Source: Owenia fusiformis | Taxonomy: Eukaryota > Annelida > Polychaeta > Sabellida > Oweniidae | Assembly (NCBI GenBank): GCA_903813345.2 | Contig: CAIIXF020000009.1 | Span: 1,734,001 to 1,798,000, forward strand | DNA length: 64,000 bases | Direction of reading: 5' to 3' | In this document: piece after piece, positions 11,601-23,600 of the stretch | Layout: each line of letters opens with the position of its first letter | Position numbering within the stretch: position 1 is the first letter of the stretch | The notes under the pieces: model-generated | What the model saw: the letters and a program-made list of their open reading frames with translations, nothing else | What the model was told of the DNA's origin: nothing | Database searches by the model: none | Program-made: the position numbers and the translations under genes

Positions 11601-14600
11601 TATCTCCAATTTTGATATCCCATTTCTGTGTTTCACCAACAATTTTCTCCATGTTTGGATGACAAGATATACAAGTTGTATCTGTTGTCAGATTGACATT
11701 TGTTATGACTTCATTTGGTTTACTATCTGAGTTTTTAGGGTCATTTACTTGTACACTGTGATTATCATATCGTTCATTGCTGTTGTAGTAGTTTGATGGT
11801 CTTCTGGAGTAATTGTTTCCTCTTGATCTTCCTCTTCCTCGGTAGTTGTTTTGACCTCTGTTGAAACGGTTGTTGAATTGTCCTCTGCCATAACTGTTGA
11901 AATTCTGTTGTGGGTTGTTTTTCATTTCCTTTATTTCATTCAGTTCATTCTCCATTTTGTTTTGTTTTTCTAGTAAGGTCTTCATCATACTGTGTAGTGT
12001 GTTGTTACTATCTACTGTGTTTGCTGTAGTCTTTTTTGTTTCCATGGAGTCACTCTGCTTTTCGTTTAGTTCGTATTGAAAGGCTGTTTCTCTCAATGTG
12101 TGGAATGTAGTTGAACTGTTATAGTCTGAGATTCCTCTTAATTCCCATCTCATTTTAGGACAGCATACACCTTCTATTAGTTGCTCTTTTAACAGCTTGT
12201 CTTCATCAACCTTTTCATCTTGATTTTGTTTCACAATATCCATTAACTTCATTAAGGCTTGGGTATATTGAGCTATTGTCTCATTTTGATGCTGCTTTCT
12301 AGTATAGAATTCGGTCATTGATTTATGAGAAGACTTGTGTATTCCGAAAACTCGTTGTAGTGTTTTAAATATCTCAGTAGGTGTTGGGTTTGTCAGGTAT
12401 CTCGCTTCTCTTCTAGGATTTGGACCTAGATGATATACAACAAAGTCTACTTTCTCCGAGTTGTTTTTCAAATCTCGTATGGCCATTGTAGCATCCTCAA
12501 TCCAGTCATAGATATCCTCATCCTTGTTTCCCATGAATTTATTCAATTTTGGTTTCTTCGATATATACTGCGTATTCTTTGAACTAGTTTCTGGTGTACT
12601 ACTAGCGCTTTGAGTGTCAGCTAAAGTTTTTCTATCTGGTATTTCTTCATCCAAGTATTTCTTTTTGAGAATCGCCAACTCTTTTTCCATATTTATCATT
12701 CTGAGAAGTTCTCTTCTTTTTACTCTCTCTTCTTTATCGAGGGTTTCTGCCATTTCATCTATCGCTCGTTCAGCTTCAGATTTATGATCCTTTGTAGTTG
12801 TTTTTTTCTTTGTTGGGTCCTCTTGGCACAATGTTTCAGCCATTTCATCTATTATACGTTCTGCTTCAGCTTTAATATCGCTTGGTGTTACTCCATCTTG
12901 TGCTTCAGCCATTTTGAAATACTAACGTAAAATAGTCACTTAAAATAGTCGCGTAAAATATTCACTCTGATTCCGCACGCGCCGAAAATAATATCCGAAT
13001 GTTTAAAAGACAAAGTAAAAAACATTCAAATCTTTAAAAGACCAAGTAGTGGAAAATATTTACAAAGTTCTTCTAGTGAAGGCTAGACATGTAGTAATTA
13101 ATATAAAGTACCAAGTATTAATAACATATACTGGTTGTCAGTTGGTTACCTCGTATTAAATGTAAAATAGATGTCTCTATATAGATGACATGTACGCAAT
13201 ACGTTCACTACCCTTGTGTCATATGTAAAATATTGAATTCACCTTGTATTCAGCAACTCTGCAGTGATCAATATGTATATTCATTCAATAACCTATCTGA
13301 AGTGTTTCGTATATATACTATGGGTTTATATCCCTACAATTACTAATTGTTGTTGCTCTGCGTATAAACAGTCCTTCATGTAATGATAAAGGTGTACACC
13401 AACTGTTCACTGTCCCTGTTTTAGTACAGGTAAGTCACATGAACTCAAAATGTTATTTGCTATGCAAGTGTCTCTATAGATGGAGTTCCAGGTAAATGAT
13501 AATGCTTAATGTTCATAAAGATGGCGCACTAGGTATAGTATCACTCAATGTTCAAGAAAGCGCTCAATTATGTGATAGCTTAATGTTCATAAAGATGGCG
13601 CTCTATTATAGTGATAATTCAATGTTCATATAGATGGCGCTCTATTATAGTGATAATTCAATGTTCATATAGATGGCGCTCTATTATAATGATAATTCAA
13701 TGTTCATATAGATGGCGCTCTATTATAATGATAATTCAATGTTCATATAGATGGCGCTCTATTATACTGCTTAATGTTTCCTATAGATGGCGCTCTGTTA
13801 TCATACATGTAACTCTCATACCTTTTCGGGAACTCATCTGGGTGATCAGGCGGCAACTAGTCCACTGGAACTGGTCACTCTTGCTAACTAAGCATGAAGT
13901 ACTAGCTGACTAAACTACTAACTACCTTATCATGGGCTTAGGGCTACTAGTGGAGTAAGTCATGAGATAAAATTCATGGATTCCTTAAATTTATTTCCAA
14001 TGGACATCCATGGTAAAATTCACAAAGGGAAATAATTGTAAAGAACACCCGTTGTAAAATTTGCAAAGGGAAGTACCCGCAGTACCATTTGTGAGGGACG
14101 CTTTGTCCAAAATAAATAAACAAGAGAAATTTATAAAATATTTTATATTATATCATATATTATATCAGTCAACTTCCTTATTGATCATGTATTGATCATG
14201 TATATGTTGTACAACTACCTTAAAAGATAAATTACAAAAGAGTGACAACTACCTTAACATGTAAATTAGCCTAGAAAAGAGTGTCAACTACCCTAACCCA
14301 TGAAAGTGTAGAACTACCTTAATCCATGAAAGTGTGGAACTACCTTAATTCATAAAATGTAAAACATTACAAAAGAGTGACCAGTCTGCCAGTGCAGAAC
14401 TGTTGGTGGAATGCCTAAAAATATAAAATTCACACCATAAGTTGATATGTAGCAATAAAATAAAATGTCATTAAAATGCAGATTAATGTTTAATGTTTTA
14501 ATTGATAAAACCATATTTGTGATGGGGATTAAGTAATATATGAATGAATCTTTATTTCCCCACACAATGCCTGAAGCATTATATAAACATCAAAACACAT

Positions 14601-17600
14601 GAAGCATGACTTGTTCAATATGGTCAATAGGGTCAAGTTGACCTTACAAAATGTAGAATTGACCTTACACATACTACAAATATAAATCAAATAACAAGAG
14701 TGGAATTTTACCTGACAATAAAGCTACTTGGACTGTGAGTGTGGGCATATGGTAAAGTAAGTCAGCTAGGGAACTAACCTAAAAATGTACATTTGAACCT
14801 AAGTGAAAATGTAAACAAAGGAATGAAATCCAATATGGCTGATGTTGAAATTTGCAAAATATCTTGAGTCTTTCCTTAAACTCCTAATAACTTCAAAATT
14901 ACAAACGGTATATAAAAAATACCTATTTCAACATAGAGATTATATATTAATCTTTAAAACTAACTATATGAATAATATACTGAGACAATATAACTTGTTT
15001 AGAAATTGAACAAAGTATGGAAAAATATTTACCACATCCAGAAGATTCAAAAGCAGGCCCAACACTAAAGTATATGATCATGTGACCTAGATCATGTGAT
15101 ACAGTAGTTACTAAACCTTTTTAAAGGTGGCATATCAGTACAGTCTCAGTATGTGCTGTGTTGAGAAGTAGTATACATTGGGTAGGAATAATCAGTTGTA
15201 CCAACAATATTTAAAAGTATTTATAAAAGTGCATGTCACATATGCATAAACGTGTGACTAAAATATCAATTCGTGACTATCACATTTTGCTTCCAAAAAT
15301 TAAGTTGGAAGTTACAGTGGTAGGAGATTAACGAAAACGTCAATCACATCCAAATATCCGAACGACGTCGAGTATAAACAATACACTTTTCGTGCATCTC
15401 GAACAAGGCAAGGTTTTGTTATCCAGCAATGTGCATTCCGAAAGAAAAAATTCACAAATATCAACAAATTTCATTGAGTAGGATATTACATTCGAAATTA
15501 CAACTTTCAAATTATTTGTTTTAACCAAGAATTGTAAGAACTTGAAACATGTTGTTAGTTTTTCAAACCGCATATCCTCATTCACCTTCTTTGACAAGGA
15601 TGAATCCATTTGAAAACATGGATTTTCTTGATTATTCTTCAATACTACCCTTGAAATATAAGTATGTAGGATATTACAGTGTAAATTGACACGCATTTGT
15701 TTGCTCCTTATCATGAACAAATAAATGCAGTACCATCTTGCAATATTTAAAAACAGAAAGTTCATTCTGTATGTAAACAAGAAAAAACACATTTATGGTT
15801 GGTTCATAATGAAAAATGACAAATAACATACATCTTTTGAAGTAGGGGTATACAGGGACACAGTGGAAAATCAGAAATTTAGGTCATATCCCAAAGATTG
15901 CTTCACCAATATGTAACAGAACATCAAAATTATCATTTACACGTTTGCTAATAGGTTTATTGAAAATAATTAACCAGAGGTTTACTTCAATTGTGGCACC
16001 ATTCTAAGTAAATACTGATGAACATACGATTATCGAATGTTGACTAAGTTACTTGGCTTGACCGTGTTACGACAAAAGAGTTTTCACGGACACCACTATC
16101 CTCAACCCTCTCTTTTCTACACACATAACTCTATCCAGAAATTGGTTGAATTTACAGCCATTCACAAATGTTGACATCTTGGGTTCCTTGGACTTTTCTG
16201 GTCCCTGATTCTCAAAATCCTGCCATATACATAAACATTTTTTAGGTCTATGGTCACCTCAATTGATGCAATGTAGCGATTTGTAACATTGACTGACAGG
16301 TTTCAGCTATATGCCAACGTAACTTTGGAAGTCATTCTAACGATATATCACACAATATACCACATATCTTGGTTTTGGCTGTAGAGGGGGACGGGGCTTA
16401 TTTAACACCCTGTATAATCTATATATATGTCAAAATAAATGCTGCATTTAGGCTTTGAAATGAGTTTAAATCGCGGAAACTTTCTCAAATATCTTTATAT
16501 TTAGGTACACAAAGCTTGTGATTTTCTCTCCATCAAACATTAAATTAAGGTAGACAACGTGTAGTGATATTATATTGATGAAAGATCATTGAATTCAGTT
16601 CGGCAAACCGCGGTGTAAAAGAATTTCCAAAATGTGGTTCATTTTCTTAGTAATATCTGGAATGATAATAAAAACAATGAAAGTATGAACCCACTGGCAA
16701 CAAGCTTAGAATTTATCCACAGTTTAAATGGTGCTTAAACTGAATCATACATTAAAATGCTAATGCCTCGCCATCATAACATCTTCTCCCCAGCCCTGAG
16801 ATATTTCAGGTGAAACAGAAGGAGAACCAGAATGCCACCATAGAAGCATCCTGGAACTTAAAATTGCATATTGAAACAGCAGTTGGAAAAACAAATGACC
16901 GCATAAAAGGATGACATAATATAAGAATGGCATTTCAAAAGATATTTACAGTTGATCTAAAGGTCGCATGTACCTATTGCCATGTCTACCAAGATTGCCC
17001 AATTAGCCCATCCATAAAGTATCAAACTTGGTCTTGAAAATTCTTTAAATTCATGATTGATGTTAATACCTTTGTACTTCTTTTGAATACAACTCCCTGC
17101 TTGCGTATGCGTTACATTAATTTTGTTTTTTATCAAAAGATAAATTCACAATCAAATCATATAGGCTTAATTTACACAGTATTTTGATGAAAGTCCTGAA
17201 ATATGGTTTCATACCTGGTAATATCATGTAGAGTAGGTAGTAATACAGTATTCAGTTCTTGAGATGGTACCAAGTGTTCAAAACATGCAGGTAGATAAAT
17301 GCTTGTGCAATTTGTGGTCATGTGAAAGATATGTATCTAATATCAATGACACAAGACAAAATCGTATGGAATAAATTGCAATAAGATGGTTATTAAGCTT
17401 GTTATTATGGTCTTACTAGTGGTTATTATTGAGTAATGGTACAGGTATCCGATATGGTATTGCAGCTTACACTTAAGTAATGGTACACGTATCCTTGGAT
17501 TTTAGGCCCGAATACCGAGGTTTATTTTTTTGATTATCGTGTATTATTATTTTGTGTTAATATTAGTTAACCATCTAACTATTGGCTACCCTTTGCATTC

Positions 17601-20600
17601 GTTTGACTTCACTTCTTAAAATAGAGCTTCGTCTTCGTCTTGTAGTTTAACTACATGTAGACTCTGCACGCAGGGTAACTATTGGCATGATATTGATAAC
17701 CTTGTTATATTAATATAGCGCATAGGCGTAGCCAGGGGGATGCGATGGGATGCGATCGCACCCCCCCCCCTCCATAACCAATGAAAATAGAACCATTAGA
17801 AAGAAGAGAAAAGTCTTAAAATGCTTTTTTTGAAGCTTCTAGCTCGATTTTGAACGAAGTTGCACCAATTTTTGTAAAATTCAAAACAAATCTTCAAAAA
17901 CATTTTTAATGCCACGATCGCACCCCCCCCCCCGACTGAAAGCTGGCTACGCCACTGTAACGTGTAATCAATACGCTACATTTTGTATGTTCAATTTGTA
18001 TACTAAAAACTGTTATTAATCCACAGATTTAGATGAAGACAAGATAAAAATCCGAATCAAGAATGAAAAGGTGTCTAAGTATATAAATCTTAAGGGTAAT
18101 GCATATTTGAATTAAACAGAGGCGGGTTAATTTATATTGTACTATGAATTACGCAATTATTCAAAATTGCAGCTAAGATGCCTGTTTTATGATACCCTGC
18201 GTGCAGAGTCTAGTTAAACTACGTATACACTAAGACGAAGCTCTCTTTTAAGAAGTGAAGTCGAACGAATGCAAAGGGTAGTTTTATGAAAAATATCACG
18301 AAAGATGTATTCTAGATATCAGTAGTATTCTCAGAAATTTATTATCCGAAACGGATAACATCTGGCCACTCAGACAAACAATCGCAGACATAGGCTAAGC
18401 TTGTTTATTTAACAGTTAGATTTGTTGACTTACCGATCCGTATTTCAATCTCCGGGAAGACGTTCTTTTCACTTTGTATTTGCGTGCAGTGTAATATAAG
18501 TTGATACTTTTGTTCAAAAATGTACTTTTAATGGCCATTTTATGCCTTTTATTTTCAAATTATGTTTTGATGTAAGTGTGAAAAGTCAAGAAACGTCAAC
18601 CCCGACTTTTAATTAAAAAATGTTGGTTAATCACTTATGGCAAATCACAAGGTTGATGATGTCAACGGACCATGATCGTGGAAGGCTATCAATATCAGGT
18701 GTATATCGGATAGAAAATAAATATAGCTAATTTTTCGCACTGATATGATGATGACTATTCTGGCGAATCGGGTAGATATTTCTCAGTTTTTTTCCGATAA
18801 TAAAACTATTCATTTCTATCAATTTAACAAACAGGGTCCTTTGAATGCACATTAAAACTATAAAAGTATTTATTGGGCGTACATACTCGTTCTGTCATGT
18901 TACTTTCATTTCATTTGCAAGTTGTCCACATATTAATCCAGCGTTTTGTTTAATCAAATTTCCCGCCCCTTGAGGTTTCCGACTGTAAAACTTAATATTT
19001 AATACTAACCAATGCATCAGTTAATATTTTCAGAATACAAATTTTCCATTTTTATTTCTCTGATAGATAAAGTCTCATTTTGAATCTGTTCGTGTATTAA
19101 AGAGTATGCTTTTATAATGCCGTGGTCACATTTGCTCAGATTTTCAGCACCGGCGCCCGGCCGATGAGTATTTTGTTCAAAATTGTATTCAATTCTGAAC
19201 AAGATACTCAATCGGCCGGGCGCCGTAATGAAAATCGGAGCAAATGTTATCAAGTCATAACTGATGAAAAATCAAATGAGAACATGAACATGGATAATAG
19301 GGGCTCTATTACGCTGCGTGCAGATTCTAATTATAAACTACGAGAAGACGAAACTCTCATTTAAGAAGTGAAGTCGAACAAATGCAAAGGGTAGGGTACT
19401 ATAGAAGGGGATCATATAAAAGCACGATCTATTTTACAACGCCTTTAAGTTTTGTTGCCCTTTGTGCATTTCAAAAATAAAATATCTTAATCTGATTTGT
19501 TCCACCTTTCTTTTCGCTCAGTTCTGCAATATTATGTCCATATGTTGTTTAGGATTATGTCATTTGCGAAATAGCTGTAAGACATTATGAGAATGAATAT
19601 GGGAGATTCCACGATAATGTTCTTCACATGATTTTATACACATACCTGCACAACAATCGCAAACAGAAGTCTTAATATTGTCCAATAAAAAATAAGAATC
19701 TAACATTTAATGATAACAAAAGGATTAATTGCTTAGTTCTCTTTGTTTTAGTCTTTGTTTTCTTAAATGCGGAAGTGTACCAACATCACCTAGATTACAT
19801 AAGAGATCATCTGACAGTCTAAAATTGCTTTTAATTGCAAGTTAATGCATTCCGACCAAAATTTGTATACCTGTAATTTGGGGGGGGGGGGCGATGTTAC
19901 ATCACATAACTACAACGTTCATATAGCAATATACAATAAGCATGTCCGTATAAAAGCTAAAATTATAAAAACTCATTTCAAAGTCATTCCGTTCATGGAA
20001 GCGTCAAGTTATGAAAAACAATGCTAAACACTCAAACAAATCGACTTGATTACCTTTGAAAACTTCTTGAGAGGAAATGGACTAATGTATTTTTCTAACT
20101 CATTAGAGCGTCTGTCTGATTGAAATACTATTTTTTAAATACAAACATAAATGATTTAATCTTGGTCAGAAGTCTGAACATTGTCCAACAAAATAATAAG
20201 AATCTAACATTTAATGATTACAAAAGGATTAATTGCTATATAGTCTTTGTCTTAGTCTTTGTTTTTCTAACGGCGGAAGTGTACCAACATCACCTTGATT
20301 ACAGAAGAGATCATCTAACAGTCTAAAATTGCTTTTAATTCCCGGGTTTTAATTACATTTTATGTATAGACTTTTTGCCTCTATTCTCATTTTTAAACCT
20401 GTTTCTGTTTGCTTATTTAACAATTGTGATAAATTATTCAGTTAGTGTCGAAATCAAAACAATTTTCTACTTTATAGTCCCCTCCTCTTGCACTGAATAA
20501 ATATTAAAATAAGCCAGTCTGATTGCGAATTTACAAATCCTGTAAAAGTAGCTCCAAACCGCCTTTTAATCAGAGAAAACAATAAGTTAATTCATCTGAT

Positions 20601-23600
20601 TGCGAAAATACGAATCAATCTGATTATCTGATCCCCATGCTATTTCATCTTGATTCACAAGGTTTCGATTGTTCCTACCTGTCTCTAGACCCAGTGGAAA
20701 GCGACGACGTGCTATTTGATTCGTGCATTATCTACAAGTCAGTCGGGCAAGGGTGAAATTATTTCATTTGAAAACAGAAATAAATATCAGAACCCCTCTA
20801 GCATTACTATTCGGAAGAAATTCATAAAAAAAATAAGGTACACAACTGATGAAGGGTCGCACACAATGCACGCACCCCTGTCCTCATCCTCGGTGTTTGC
20901 CCACACACGACCACATTTGACAATTTTTCTAAAAGCGTTTTCCCCGGGAATATAGGTGTAGCGGTTGCCAGAAGTCGCACAGCTTGGGAGTCAGGGTATC
21001 CTGATCAATGCCTCAACGCCTGACGGGTCTGATATTTAGAGGGGGCGCAAGAATTATTAGGGGGCGGGGTAAACATGAAAGTTGCATAAATATCCATAGG
21101 CGTAGCCAGGAGGGGGGGGGTGCGATGGGTGCGATAACAATAGGCTTTATATATGCTTTAATGTTTTATTTAGCATGATGCTTTTATGTAGGCTATTAAT
21201 TACAGTTCTTTTTGCAATATAAAACTGGTATGTTTATGCAAATTCCGATTGGACTAATATAAAGGGATATTGTTTCATTATGTGGACTTGAGAAAGTCCG
21301 ACATACTCATTGCTTTCAACCCAAAACTTAAAATAGGAAGTTATCAAGATTCCAAGAACACGATCGCTACTTAAACAATACGTTTGTAAAATCCCGGCGA
21401 TCGAAATGCAATCAAACTTTCGCAATCAGGTGCCTAATTAGTCTTTTGATCTCTAAAGTTTTACGACTGAACGTTTCAATGAACTCGTGAGAAGCAAACG
21501 CAATCATCATATAAACATTTTTGAAAAGTCAGTCTCGGAAGAATTTTCCAAGCATTCCCTGCTTCGATGCGTTTTTATTGCAAGGGCCGTTTAGCGCCGA
21601 TAATATAATTCATTATAAGGCATTAGGGTTGTGCTTTATTTGTTTTATTTATATAATGTTATAAATGTGTACGACACTTTAATGAATTATTTTTAGGGTT
21701 ACCATGCATATTTGACTTTTCCCTCTAAACGTTTAAAATTCATCTTTATACTTTTATACTTTTCTTAGTTTGCTTCAATAAAATTTAACATTGGATCCCA
21801 GACAGTTATCAAATTCTCAGACATTTGATTAATATAGATATTTGTACTTTCGTTGACCAGTGGTGCTGGTGTGACTGAGATTCGAATCTAATATGTTTCA
21901 TTTTTATGTAAATTGAGAGGAATAAAATTTTATTTTAAGCGTTTTAACAATCTGAACGTTTGGCGTGCAGCTCAACTTAATACACAATCAAAGGTCAGAA
22001 TACAGAAATAAGAACATGCCTTTTATTTGTTATTCAAGCTCCAGCAATATCCCCGTTATAAAACCAAAATAACTGCGGTTAGGTACCATATCTTGATTAC
22101 AGTTAAGACAGGCCATCTCATTTTGGTATGCCAGAGCCACTCTTATCTGCCGATTGTGGAAGGATAAAGACAAAGGGGTTGCGGCTATCGCGATGGGGCC
22201 ATCTTATTTCTAGGAATTATTTCTGCCTCTCATTCCTTAAACCGGCTTTGTTAAACAGTGCCAAAATATATAAGTCGGAGCCAAAAACAAGACTATTTTT
22301 ATATTTAAATCCCCTCACCTTGTCAATGTCTATGCTATGCCTCAGGCCTGTCAACTTGGGAACACCTAACATGAGTGACTTGGAAATGTTGAACACCTCC
22401 CCTCTAAATGTGGACACCTTGGTCCAAATCTGAACACCTCGATCCAAATTTTGAACACCTTGGTTTAAATTTTATTACATCTTGTGAAATTTTGAACACC
22501 TCAAATTTTTCGCGATCGCTACGCTTGCGTTTCAAACATCCATCAACGGGGGGGGGGGGGGGGGGGGTAGGTACGAACATTTTCGGGACGGAATGCGTGA
22601 CATATTAGTGATTCGCGTGAAAAGTCCGAACGAAATGCGTACGTTTTTTTTCGGCGTTCGTATTTTTGCTGTGTAGACGAACTTTTTTAGAAATTTTTCT
22701 ACAGAAATTTTTTTGCTTGACAATTACCAGGTAAAATGCGTATTTGCGTGACATTTTCTGTCACGCAAAAATAACTGGCGTGACTTCAAATTCTTCAGCA
22801 AATGCGTGACAAATACGCAAATTGCGGGACAGTTGACAGGCCTGATGCCTGCATCTGGTTTTCCCACCTTTGGGAGGGAGCCAATATACACATAGATTAC
22901 TTACTGGCCATGGACGGGGGGTGGGGCACAGAAACGAACATTCTCGGGTCATAAGGGATACTTGGGGAAGAGGGAGGGGTGGTGGTGAATAGTGAAGTCC
23001 GGGAGTGAAGTTAAGGGGTACTGAAATCTTTCTTTTGATATTTAGTGCTTGAATGGAGACTTGTTTCCACTCCCCGCATTCTAGTAGAATTTAAATATTT
23101 GATCCAAAGGAGTTATTTTAAATCAAACTTGCATTCCGATTAATTAACACTCCAATGATTGTACCGCTTCACTATTGTCTAAGATAATTATAATGAATTC
23201 ACGGGACACTATAGTATATATAGTATATTTAAACTTTAGTGGTTGGATGGAGACTTGTTTCCCCATCCGGTACACTAGTAAATTTGTAAATTTTAAATAT
23301 TTGATTTAGGGAGGTATTTGCAATCCAACTCTGATGATGCAAGACTAGTCAACCAAGACTAAATTATGAACTTATTATCATTTAGACTATTGAGTTCATT
23401 AAATTATAATTCCATAGATATCATATTTAATCCTGTCAACACAATAATGGTATTAATTGGCATGATATGTAGTCAGAGACGGTTTAAAAAGTTGTTTAGA
23501 TTAATGATATAGTATTAGGAAAAATCCTAACTCAAAGTTTTTGTTCTCTCGCAATCCAGAGCAAACCACTCGCCGGGCAAGCATTCTTTAAAAACGTGAA

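Larger units (their letters stand above)
6414..15240 (-). mobile_element. Complete Ty3/gypsy LTR retrotransposon
   Basis: 8827 bp in minus-strand orientation. Two 1151-bp LTRs start TGTGAC and end CTCACA in element orientation, and TATG flanks both ends (6410-6413 and 15241-15244). A single intact gag-pol frame lies between them with a long 5' leader containing a minisatellite. The LTRs look virtually identical (one difference noticed, near 6596/14272), so insertion was recent. The primer-binding site after the 5' LTR would start TGGTACTGCGGGTA; I could not assign it to a tRNA. No strong polypurine tract is obvious before the 3' LTR. The copy at 55839-57411 preserves the empty site. Confidence 0.95.
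5370..16064. mobile_element. TIR DNA transposon, copy 1 (interrupted by gypsy element)
   Basis: The left end CAGTCAAGTCAAGTAAG and the right end (complement CGGTCAAGCCAAGTAAC) form TIRs. Both flanks carry TGTT (5366-5369 and 16065-16068). Net length without the gypsy insertion is about 1.86 kb. A second copy at 55839-57411 aligns along its length and shows the uninterrupted gypsy target site. No transposase frame is seen, so this family looks non-autonomous. Confidence 0.85.

Noticed and set aside
13611-13913. Open frame with repeated CSYRWRSI peptides
   Set aside because: It is the translation of the 39-bp minisatellite in the gypsy leader; the period is a multiple of three, so the frame stays open.
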